Shown: one piece after another, positions 19,821-28,980 of the stretch
How the letters are laid out: each line of letters starts with the position of its first letter
How positions within the stretch are numbered: position 1 is the first letter of the stretch
NCBI GenBank assembly: GCA_023375785.1
Contig: SZWC01004684.1
Span: 116,411 to 149,503, forward strand
Length of the DNA stretch: 33,093 bases
Source: Penium margaritaceum
Lineage: Eukaryota > Streptophyta > Zygnematophyceae > Desmidiales > Peniaceae
Reading direction: 5' to 3'
Translations under genes and position numbers: made by a program
The notes under the pieces: generated by a model
The model's input: only the letters and a program-made list of their open reading frames with translations
What the model was told of the DNA's origin: nothing
Database searches by the model: none

Positions 19821-20411
19821 GGAAGTGCGAGTGAGTTGAGTGAGTCGAAGGGTCCTACTGCATGTGGACTGTTTGTGTCGTTGCGTGATGATGCCTGTGG
19901 TGATTCCCATGCCCAGCCGTGTGCGCGTGATGGACCTGATGATGTGTCTTGGCTGCATGCTTCTCATGTGCGCTCCGTTGGTCGCCTTGTCGTGTCCCCC
20001 GCCGAGCGTCCTGTTGACGCGCCTTGTTCCGTCGCCGAGTCCCACGTTGCCCCTTGTACGCGTGTCACCGACGCCACCTGGGTCGTTCACTCTGGTGCCA
20101 CCCATAACATGACGTGTCGACGTGACGCCTTTGTTGTCTTACATCCTGTTAGCACTGTTCGCTCTGTTCGTGCTGCAGCTGGCCATGAGTTCCCTGTCCA
20201 GGGTGTTGGGGTTGTGTAGTTCACCAGGCCCGCTGGTCCTGTATACATCTCCGACGTGCTCTTTGTTCCTGATCTGGAACTTAGCTTGCTGTCTGTCCGT
20301 GCTTGCACCAAGATGGGCCTGGGTGTCACGCACACAACTGCCGATGCTTGCATCTTTGTGTGTGACACCGAGGAGACCGTCCTCAGTGGGACGGTCGTCG
20401 ATGATCTGTAA
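19821..20411 (+). pseudogene. pol: Copia protease and start of pre-integrase domain (C2)
   Basis: Same frame as gag. The protease motif is TWVVHSGATHNMTC; the family has DSGATHHMT, so the catalytic Asp is His (codon 20088-20090). The fold continues with VRAAAGHEFPVQGVGVV*F, where TAG 20217 replaces a Gln of C3, and PVYISDVLFVPDLELSLLSV. It ends VVDDL*HIS, where TAA stands for the Tyr of C3 (DLYHVS). Downstream, two frameshifts separate it from integrase. Confidence 0.9.
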
Positions 20412-21664
20412 CACATCTCTGTGTCCTCTGCGAGTGCCCCCCCTTGCCTCCGTCTCCCACTGCTTGTGTTTTTGTCGCTCGTGCTCTATCCCCCGAGCAC
20501 CACCGTGTCCTGCATCGACGCCTCTATCATGTGCATATGGGGCTGTCGACAGGCTGATCCGCACTCAGCGTGCTCTTGGTCTTGACGCAGCGTCCTTTGA
20601 GGCGCCGCCCTCGACCGACTGCCTGGCCTGTGCTGAAGGAATAATGCACCGGTCCACCTATCCTACGTCTGTCTCCAGCGCTCGTCGGCCCTTGGAACTT
20701 GTCCACTCCAACCTCATGGGTCCCCTCCCTGTCGAGTTTCAGGAGGATCGCGGTTGCTACGTCCTGACGTTGACTGATTAATTCACGCGTATGCGCCGGG
20801 TCTACAATCTGCGTCAGAAGAGCGATGACGCCATTGCGGTCCGCATTTGGATGGTCATGGCCGAGCGCCAGTCTCCCCACCGCCTACAGACCTTTCGCTC
20901 GGACCGCGGCGGCGAGAACCTCCCTGACATGGCCCGCTCCTTCACCGAGCTTGGTGTCTTCCACGACCTTTTCGCTCCCGCCACCCCTCAGCAAAACGGT
21001 GTCTCCGAGCGCTGGAACCACACCATGGAAGATGCGGTCCGCGCCATGCGCGCCGACAGTACCATGCCTAAGGCCTTTGCCTTTGAGGGCATGGCGTACA
21101 TGACTTGGGTCTGGAACCGCATTCCCCACGGCCCCCTCCCAGGTCACCGCACGCCCTACGAGCTGTGGTACGGGCGTCGTGCGGATCTGCGCGTGGCCCA
21201 TGTCTGGGGCTCCCTTGCCTGCGTCAGGTTCACACCGGAGCAGCGGGGGAGCAAGCTCTTGTCGCGGGGCCGCATCTGTGCCTTCGTCGGCGTCGTCCCG
21301 CAGTTGAAGGCCTGGCGGTTCTGGGACCCTGAGCGACGCCGCATAGTGGAGTCCCATGACGCTCTCTTCTTCGAACATCTCGCCTTCCGCGACATTCCTC
21401 GCATCCATGCTCTACGTGCTGCTCATGCCCCTAGGTGTGCCAAACCTCGTAGTGTGGGGGAGGCTCCTGTCACTGTCGGCACAGTGCCCCCGGCTAGTAC
21501 AGTCACTCCGTCGCCGACACCCCAGGGGCTGTTCCCAGAGGCTGTGCCCACCAGTACCCTCAGCCCCTCCCCGTCTGCGGCTCGCTCCTCTGCCCCCGAC
21601 TCCTCGTTGTCACCCGTGTCCAAGTCTGCATCCGATTCTGCCTCCGCGTCTAGGCTCTGCCTGA
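20412..21664 (+). pseudogene. pol: Copia integrase (C2)
   Basis: The zinc-finger part is split by indels: LHRRLYHVHMGL lies in one frame near 20510 and VDRLIRTQRALGLDAASFEA with DCLACAEG in the next. The core has LVHSNLMGPLPVEF, where C3 has HSDLLGP, so the first catalytic Asp is Asn. FRSDRGGEN and PQQNGVSERWNHTMED supply the second Asp and the Glu. A TAA lies at 20779 in LTLTD*FTRM. The C-terminal part is well kept: AYMTWVWNRIPHGPLPGHRT, WGSLACVRF, KAWRFWDPERRRIVESHDA. It ends in a Pro/Ser-rich linker that frameshifts near 21650. Confidence 0.92.
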
Positions 21665-22690
21665 TTTTGTGCCTACTTCCGCGTCTGAGGCTCTATCTGA
21701 TCTTGCGTCCCCGTCCGTGTCTAGCTCTGAGCCGTCCTTGCCTCCGGTCGCGGACATGCCTGCGTCTGCCGTGGGCTTGTCCCTGGCTGTTGAAGCCATG
21801 CTAGACTCGAGTGGTGCGCCTGCCGTGCAGTCCACACCGGCATGTGAGTTAGCAGCACCCACTACTCCTGCCCCGTCGGACCCCTGCACACGGGTACCCG
21901 GTGGACGTCTCCGCCCTCGCCCCACGCGTAGCGTTGTCAGCGGTGACCCGGGGACGGAGGCCCTCAGCCTGAGTGCTCGCGGCCTTCTTGAGGTTCACCG
22001 TGGCTGTGCCACTGGTATGGCACTACTTGCGCATGAGCGCGGTCTTGTTCGTGACGTCGCTGAGTCCATGGTGACGGTCGGCCCTCCCTCTGAGGCGTAT
22101 GCCCTGGCTACACGCAGTGCACCAGTGCTATCTCTTGATCCCACCAGTCTACCTGAGGCCTTGTCACCCCCCGACGCTGAGCAGTGGCGCACTGCATGCC
22201 AGGCTGAACTCGATGTCATCCGAGAGCACGGCGTCTTTGAGCTAGTAGTCTTGCCAAAGAACCGCAAGGCCATCAAGGCCAACTGGGTTCTACCAAGAAG
22301 CTCAAGCCAGATGGCACTGTAGAGCGCTACAAAGCACGCCAGATAGCAAAGGGCTTCTCTCAGGTCCTTGGCGTGGATTACACCGAGACCTTTGCCCCTG
22401 TTGGGCGGATGACGACCACGCTCACGCTGCTGAGCCAGGTGGCACAGCACGACTGGGAACTCCATCAGATGGATGTCAACAACGTGTTCTTGAATGGGGA
22501 CCTTGAGGAGGAGATCTACATGGTTCAGCCACCCGGCTTTGAGGATGGCACCGGTCGCGTGTACCGGTTGTGGAAGGCCTAGAACGGCCTCAAATAGTCA
22601 CCTCGTTGCTAGAATCAGGAGATCACCAACACGCTTAAACGCGTTGGGTACGTTCAGAGTGATGTTGACCCATCCCTGTTCCTCACAGTC
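21665..22690 (+). pseudogene. pol: Linker and first two thirds of Copia RT (C2)
   Basis: A Ser/Pro/Ala linker (21669-21900), then GGRLRPRPTRSVVSGDPGTE as in C3, and EQWRTACQAELDVIREHGVF leading into RT. A one-base shift near 22290 splits NWVL from KKLKPDGTVERYKAR. The RT goes on with GVDYTETFAPVGRMTT, QMDVNNVFLNGDLEEEIYMV, then KA*NGLK*SPRC*N, with three TAG codons at 22580, 22595 and 22610, exactly 15 bases apart. By comparison with C3 (KALYGLKQSPRCWN) the second and third replace Gln and Trp. Confidence 0.92.
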
Positions 22691-23699
22691 CCCAGCACCG
22701 CTCGGTGCCATCCTCGTCTACGTGGACGACCTTCTGATCGCCTCGCCCGGCCTGGGAGCAGTAAACGCTGCCAAGGCCGTTCTCTCTTCCGCCTACAAGA
22801 TGAAAGATCTTCGTGAGGCCTCTATCTTCTTAGGGATGGAGATCGTGCGCGACCGTGTTTGCCACACACTCCGTGTCCATCAGGGTCGGTACGCAGAGAC
22901 TGTGGGGGAGCACTTTGCCGACCTCGCTACCGTCCACACAGCCTCCACACCCATGACTCCTGAGGGGCAGGCCGCCCTAAAGGTGGATGACCCAGCTGAC
23001 CTGGGGGAGTCAGTCATTGTGACCCTGTACCTGCAAATCATCGGCTCGCTCATTTACTTGGCCACCACGACACGGCCCGACATTGCCTTCACTGTCAACC
23101 TGCTCGCTCGATTCTCGCAGGCTCCACGCCAGCGAACACTGGAGGCTTCAGTTCGGTGTGTGCGCTACATCCTGTCCACCCCACACTTTGGCATGTGCTT
23201 TCGCGAGCAGGTGTCCATTGTGATCGAAGGGTACACAGACAGTGACTGGGTGTGGAGTCCAGATGGCAAGAGCCGCATCGGTTACATATTTCTCATTGGA
23301 GGCACTGCAGTGTCCTGGCAAAGTGGGAAGTAGGGCTGCATCGCACGCAGCACTGCTGAGGCAGAGTTTGTTGCTCTAGGCGCCGGTGCAACGAAGTGTG
23401 TTTGGCTTGTCCGTCTGTTGCGTGAACTACGTCAGTCTGTTCCTCCCGTGGTCCTCCAGTGTGACAACATGAGCGCAGAGGCCATCGCCAAGAACTCAGG
23501 TGTGTTCCATGTACGCACAAAGCACATCAATTTTGAGCACCACTTTGTGCATGATCTGGTTGATCGTGGTAAGATCCGAGTCATCCACGTGGGCACTGAC
23601 AGGCAGTGTGCTGATTTTCTGACCAAGGCTCTGGGTCGTTCGATGTTCCATGCGGCCACTTGCTCCGTGGGACTCTGCCCCATCCATGTTGCACGTTGA
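22691..23699 (+). pseudogene. pol: Copia RT active site and RNase H (C2)
   Basis: After a shift near 22690 the frame has AILVYVDDLLIASPG (YVDD at 22719-22730), YKMKDLREASIFLGMEIVRD, ASTPMTPEGQAALKVDDPAD and LATTTRPDIAFTVNLLARFS. RNase H follows with EGYTDSDWVWSPDGKSRIGY, SGK*GCIARSTAEAEFVALG (TAG 23331, Gln in C3), QCDNMSAEAIAKNSGVFHVR and ADFLTKALGRSM. Catalytic acidic residues are present. The final stop is TGA at 23697-23699, 124 bp before the LTR. Confidence 0.94.
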
Positions 23700-23813
23700 T
23701 TCCTCATGTGCCACCTTACGTGTGCTGTGCTTGCTGCTTGCAACAGATGTGCGTCCCCTGCTCTGTACAGTGTTAGTGTCTGTATGTGCATGGACGTGGT
23801 TTGCCCACCGGTC

Positions 23814-23822
23814 AAGGGGGAG
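23814..23822 (+). other. Polypurine tract of C2
   Basis: AAGGGGGAG lies directly before the 3' LTR. Confidence 0.9.
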
Positions 23823-24339
23823 TGTTGTTGTGTGTAACGTACACGGCTTACGGTGACCCCTCGGCTCATGTCCATTCACGTGCAGATCCCTGAGACTGGC
23901 GACAGTGCCAAACAACCGGCGCTCAGAAGACGCTCGTATTTTGCAGATTCGTGCGGTGGGACAGCACATAGGCGTGCAGCCTATCAGGTCGTAGATCTTG
24001 TCGATGCGGCCATTCTGGTTCAAACGGCTTGTCGTTTTGACGTGTCAGAAGGGAGTCATGGCCAAAATTGTGTTTTTACCACTACTTTGTCCTGCTAGAA
24101 AATAGCGTCCTTGTGCGCTGCATGTGTATGCATCCACTAGGTCCATGACACTATTTAGACTGTTCAAGCCTGAGTTGTCATTCTCTCTGCACAATTCAGC
24201 ATTTGCAGCTTCTGACACTTGTGTTTGTGTCCCTAGTCAACCCCTTGTTGTTCTCACCTCCACCTGTGTGTGCTAGTGAGTTAGCTGGCCAGCTTGTACT
24301 GCCACGCCAGCGACAGCAGTGCTAGGAAGCTGTCTTTCA
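23823..24339 (+). repeat. 3' LTR of C2 (517 bp)
   Basis: Partner of 16663-17196; begins TGTTGTTGTGTGTAACG and ends TGTCTTTCA. Confidence 0.97.
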
Positions 24340-24344
24340 GTGTA
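24340..24344 (+). repeat. Target-site duplication of C2, right (GTGTA)
   Basis: Identical to 16658-16662. Confidence 0.95.
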
Positions 24345-24370
24345 GACTCGCATTTCGTGACCTACGTATT

Positions 24371-24919
24371 AAACAGACACACCCCGTACCCCTTCCCTTA
24401 GTCCCTTGTGTAGCTCTTAACGGTGTGGAGAGACTGGAACAAGTGGCACGTCAAACGGAGGTGTGTGTGTCACACATGTGTCAAAAATGTGAGAGTGAGC
24501 ATAGGTCCTACGGGGTGGAGCTCGTTAAGCGAGCCCACCCGTCGGCCGACGAGAGGGAGCTCGTCGGCCCTCACCCAAAACACCAAGGTACAACTGTGGT
24601 TGTGTCCTACATCCCCACAAACTGAGTTCTGACCTAACCTATGCCTGTCTGAAGTAACACAAGTTCACCGGTAGGACTAACATAGGTCACCGAGACACTA
24701 CAAGTCAAACACACATATCCACACGACCAGTTTTAACGGTAGCAATGTATGAGCAGGTGCAGCCATGGCGCAAGTGTAACCGGCGGCTGATTACAGCTGT
24801 TCGCCAGCCGCCGAGCTCACGTCTACTCCCCCAGTCTTCTGTGCCCGCCGCCACATCAGGCGTTTGCAAGGCAATAGACGTGAGCCAAGAGGTCACAGTA
24901 AGCTATATGTACAATGTCA
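24371..24919 (-). repeat. 3' LTR of C3 (about 549 bp)
   Basis: On the minus strand it starts TGACATTGTACATATAGC just after the polypurine tract. It ends GGGTGTGTCTGTTT, placed there because the same 23 bases adjoin the PBS at 31787-31809. The end is TTT, not the usual CA. Inside are two perfect hairpins: 24544-24569 (10-bp stem GGCCGACGAG, 6-base loop) and 24520-24534 (GCTCG stem). Confidence 0.8.
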
Positions 24920-24929
24920 CTCCCCCATG
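24920..24929 (-). other. Polypurine tract of C3
   Basis: CATGGGGGAG on the minus strand directly precedes TGACATTG. Confidence 0.8.
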
Positions 24930-25030
24930 ACCACACGACGAACAGGACCACTGACGTAATGGAACGGATGCAAGCAACGGTACAAGCATAAAGATGGTGA
25001 ATGATAGCAGACACAGCTCAAGAGCAGAGG

Positions 25031-26970
25031 TCAATCCATGGTACAGGCAGGGTGCAATCCCACAGAACGTACTGCCGCAAGAAACGTTGTACGAATGATG
25101 GCCTTTGTCAGAAAATCAGCCCGCTGTGAGTCGGTGCCGACCCACACGACATGTATCTCACCTCCATCCACCAGATCTCGGACGTAATGGTACTCGACGT
25201 TAATGTGCTTCGTGCGTGCATGAAACACACCGGAGTTCTCCGTGATGGCCTTTGCACTTCCGTTGTCACACCGGAGAACAACAGGGGGCATGGGCAGTTG
25301 CAGTTCACACAACAAGCGCACTAACCACACACTCTCGGTCGCGCCAGCACCCAAAGCTACATACTCTGCTTCGGCGGTACTGCGAGCGATGTAACCCTGT
25401 TTACCGTTGTGCCACGAGACGGCAGTTCCTCCAATGAGGAAGATGTGGACGGTGCGACTCTTGCCGTCTGGGCTCCACGCCCAGTCACTGTCTGTGTACC
25501 CGTCAAGGACCACAGAGGCCTGCCCACGGTAGTGAAGTCCGATCCGAGAGGTGGACACAACGTACTGGACACACCGGACGGCAGCCTCCAAAACCCGCCT
25601 GCGTGGCACCTGTGAGAACTGCGTGAGCAGGTTGACGGTGAAGGCAATGTCCGGCCGTGTCGTCGTGGCCAGGTACATGAGCGAGCCAATGACTCGCAAG
25701 TACAAGGTCACGTCGACTAGCTCCCCCAGCTCTGCTGGATCAGTGACCTTCAAAGTGTCTTGACCGTCAGGGGTGATCGGGGTCGACGCCCGGCGCATGC
25801 CGCTCAGCAGCTCGGCGAAGCACTCCCCCAGAGTGAGAGCGTACCGCTCTTGATGAACCAGGAGTGTCCGCCGAGCGCGATCACGCACGATGTGCATGCC
25901 CAGAAACACAGCAGCCTCTCCCAGGTCTTTCATTTTGTACGTCGACTACAGCACTCCCTTGGCTGCTTCGACAGCCTTCAGATCGGGCGAAGCGATTAGA
26001 AGGTCGTCAACGTAGACCAGGATGGCAGTGAGTGGCGCAGGAGTCTGGGAAACAAAGAGCGATGGGTCCGCTGCGCTCTGGGCATAGCCACCTCGTAGGA
26101 GCGTGCCGGTGATCTCTTTGTTCCAGCACCTGGGTGATTGCTTCAGGCCATACAGTGCCTTCCGCAATCGCCACACCCAGCCACTGTTATCCTCGAACCC
26201 TAGGGGTTGGGCCATGTAGATCTCTTCGTCCAGCTTCCCATGGAGAAACGCGTTGTTAACGTCCATCTGGTGGAGTTCCCTGTCGTGCTGGGCTACGTGG
26301 GATAGCAGGCCCAAGTCCGTGGTCGTGCGTCCAACAGGTGCAAAAGTGTCGGTAAAGTCAATTCCCTCCACCTGAGAGAATCCCTTCGCAGTCAGCCGCG
26401 CTTTGTAGCGATCGACCGTGTTGTCCGGCTTGAGCTTCTTTCGCAAGACCCACTTGGCCTCAACGACCTTTCGTCCGCGCGGCAGGTCTACAAGGTCGTA
26501 AACCCCATGCTCATCGATGGCTGCCAGCTCAGCCTCGCAGGCTGCGCACCAGAGGGCCGCATCGAGACCGGCCAGGGCCTGACGCAATGTGCTGGGATCT
26601 GGCGCCACCCCCACCACACTGGGGTCAGGGGCCACAGTGGTTCCACTTTGCGTGGCCAAGGCATAGGCCACACACGGGGGGCCAACAGTGACGGTGGATT
26701 CTGTGGAGTTGACTGCAAGTCGTCGCTCGTGAGCAAGGAGCGTGAGGCCTGTGTCACAGCCTGGGTGCACTTCAGTGAGACCTTGCGCACAGAGCCCAAA
26801 GGCCCTGGTACCGAGGTCACCACTGCGCACACTACGAGTAGGACGTGGGCGAAGACGTCCACCCTCACCTCGTCTGTAGGGCTCTGGAGACGACACAGCT
26901 GGCACAGGGGGTGGACATGCATCCGGCATCGACACAACTTGCGACGTGTCAGGTGGCACCGGTGTGTCGA
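25031..26970 (-). pseudogene. pol: Copia RT and RNase H (C3)
   Basis: One frame from the frameshift near 27000 to TGA/TAG end at 25031, with a single TAG at 25946. RT motifs: KWVLRKKLKPDNTVDRYKAR, GIDFTDTFAPVGRTTT, QMDVNNAFLHGKLDEEIYMA, KALYGLKQSPRCWNKE, AILVYVDDLLIASPD (YVDD at 26003-26014). RNase H motifs: DGYTDSDWAWSPDGKSRTVH, STAEAEYVALGAGATESVWL, RCDNGSAKAITENSGVFHAR, ADFLTKAI. No catalytic residue is obviously lost. RT copies the element RNA to DNA, and RNase H removes the RNA strand. The TAG at 25946 lies in KGVL*STYKMKDL, just after YVDD. Confidence 0.95.
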
Positions 26971-28110
26971 CTAGGAGACGAAGGAGGGTGACGACACCTG
27001 TGAGTCGACCGGTCGCGCTGGCGACGCAAGTGGTAGCGACATGGACGACGCAGGGGTCGCTGCCGGTGACGCAGGTGTAGGTGACGTGGATGGCACCAAG
27101 GATTCAGCAGGTGACGTAGGCGCCGAGGAGGGAGGAGGGACTGACGCGACAGGAGACACAGGCGTGAGAGGCAGTGTGGGCGGCATGGGCGGGATGAGCG
27201 TCGCAGGCGAGCCAGCTGGCGTGTGGGACGGACCGGTAGCGCCAAGAGTGACCGGAACGGTAGTATCGGTCAGCCCACCCGCCCCTGCGCAGGGTACCGC
27301 ACCACACCCAGGGGAATGAAACTGCGAGGTGCCACCGAAGGGCAGGTCACGGAAAGAGAGGTGCTCAAAGAGAAGCGCGTCTCGAGACTCGACAATGCGC
27401 TGCCGACTAGGGTCCCAAAAGCGCCAAGCCTTGGAGCGTGAAGCCACGCCCAGAAACACGCAGACTCGACCGCGCGAGGAGAACTTGGACCCCTGCTGTT
27501 TTGGTGTGTACCAGACATAGGCAAGAGATCCCCAGACACGCGCTAGCCGGAGGTCAGAACGACGCCCGTACCATAGTTGGTATGTGGTGTGCGTGTTGGA
27601 GAGGGGGCTGTGAGGGATCCGGTTCCAGACCCATGTCATGTAGGCCATGCCCTCAAAAGCGAATGCCTCAGGCATGCCGCTATCCACCCGCATCGAGAAA
27701 ATCGCATCCTCCATGGTGCGGTTCCATCGCTCAGACACGCCATTCTGCTGGGACGTGGCGGGGGCGAAGAGGTTGTGGAACACACCCACTTTGGCAAAGT
27801 ATCAGTCCAGGTCCCCCATGAACTCACCACCCCTATCAGAGCGAAAGCTATGGAGACGATGACCGGACTGGCGTTCCGCCATCACAAGCCACGTGCGCAC
27901 GGCAAGGGCAGCTTCGCTTTTCAAGCGCAGATTGAAAACCTAGCGCATGCGCGTGAAGTCATCCGTGATTGTCAGGACGTATCGACCTCTGTCCTCCTGG
28001 AACTCCACGGGGAAGGGTCCCAGGAGATCAGAGTGAACCAACTCGAGGGGTATGAGAGCCCTTGAGTCGGACAGAGGGTACGTGGCACGGTGTATTTTAC
28101 CTTGAGCGCA
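26971..28110 (-). pseudogene. pol: Copia integrase (C3)
   Basis: Follows the zinc-finger part through TAG 28111. The core is LVHSDLLGPFPVEFQEDRGR, ITDDFTRMR*VFNLR (TAG 27940), FRSDRGGEFMGDLD*YFAK (TGA 27802; Arg in C2) and SQQNGVSERWNRTMED, so the D-D-E triad is intact. The C-terminal part reads AYMTWVWNRIPHSPLSNTHT, WGSLAYVWYTP, KAWRFWDPSRQRIVESRDA. A Pro/Ser/Thr/Val-rich linker of about 120 residues follows. The frame ends at 26971 after a shift somewhere in the linker. Confidence 0.93.
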
Positions 28111-28980
28111 CTACAAGCAGTCGGTTTTGGGCGGCGCCTCAAAGGACGCTGCGTCAAGGCCGAGTGCGGGTTTGGTGCGAATCAGGCAGTCGACGGCATC
28201 TAGGTGGACATGGCACAAGCGCCTGTGTAGTAGGCGCTGGTGCTCACGAGACAGTGTTCCCGTCACAAACACTCGTGCAGTGGGGGACGTGGGGAAAAGC
28301 GTGGGAAAGTCAGAGACATGGTACAAGTCGCCAATTGCTTTGCCACGGAGGACTACTTCAGCGGTTGCGCAAACAAAGACCGTGGCATCCTCACCAGTGA
28401 GAACACTGAGACCCATTTGCGTGCAAGCACGTCCAGACAGTAGGGTGAGTTCTAAATCAGGCACATACAGCGTGTTGGAGATGTAAACCGGCCCTCACGG
28501 CCCATGGAATTGCACCACACCTTCACCCTGGACATGCACTTCATGCCCAGCAGCCGTCCGCACAGACCGCACAGAGCCAACAGGACCAAGCACAACAAAT
28601 TCACGACGACGACATGTCATGTGGTGGGTGGCACCTGAATCTAGGATCCAGGTGGCATCCGTCACACGCTCTGGCAAGGTGACAAAACAGCTGCCAACAG
28701 TACAAGCAGTAGACAGGGGTTGCTCAGCAGATGACTGCGCAGCTGTGAAGGCGACACACGCTTGCGACTCATCAAGCCATGACAAGTCATCATGATCCAT
28801 GCACACAGCGGCGAAGACAGCGGACAGACCAGCACTATCCCGTGTGACGAACGATTCCACAGACTCAACAGCGCACTGTGCACCGCCACCACCATCCTGA
28901 CAGCACGGCACGGACTCGACAGAACCAACAGTGGGATCCCTCGGCTCAGTCAATGCACTCGCACCTCCCTGAGTGGTGAG
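28111..28980 (-). pseudogene. pol: Copia protease and pre-integrase zinc finger (C3)
   Basis: In the same frame as gag, after the TGA at 28981. The protease is intact at its active site: TWILDSGATHHMTC. It continues VRTAAGHEVHVQGEGVVQFH, then GP*GPVYIS with TGA 28495, VPDLELTLLSGRACTQMGLS and GDLYHVSD. The GAG-pre-integrase finger is HQRLLHRRLCHVHLDAVDCL and TDCL*CAQGKIH (TAG 28111). The start of this segment, LTEPRDPT, matches LSESKGPT after the gag stop in C2. Confidence 0.93.

Larger units (their letters stand above)
16663..24339 (+). mobile_element. Complete but defective Ty1/Copia retrotransposon C2
   Basis: 7677 bp with two LTRs (TG...CA), met-tRNA PBS, long leader, gag, protease, integrase, RT, RNase H, polypurine tract and a perfect 5-bp target duplication. 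Gag and pol are collinear with C3 on the other strand, so they are one lineage. Gag and the start of pol lie in a single frame interrupted mainly by TAG; pol later has at least four frameshifts. The protease catalytic Asp is His and the first integrase Asp is Asn. The two LTRs differ by roughly 40 mostly C/T and G/A changes plus an indel of about 17 bp, so the insertion is not recent. Confidence 0.97.

Noticed and set aside
25252..28486. Plus-strand frames opposite C3 pol
   Set aside because: Shadows of the minus-strand RT, integrase and protease, whose conserved motifs are unmistakable.
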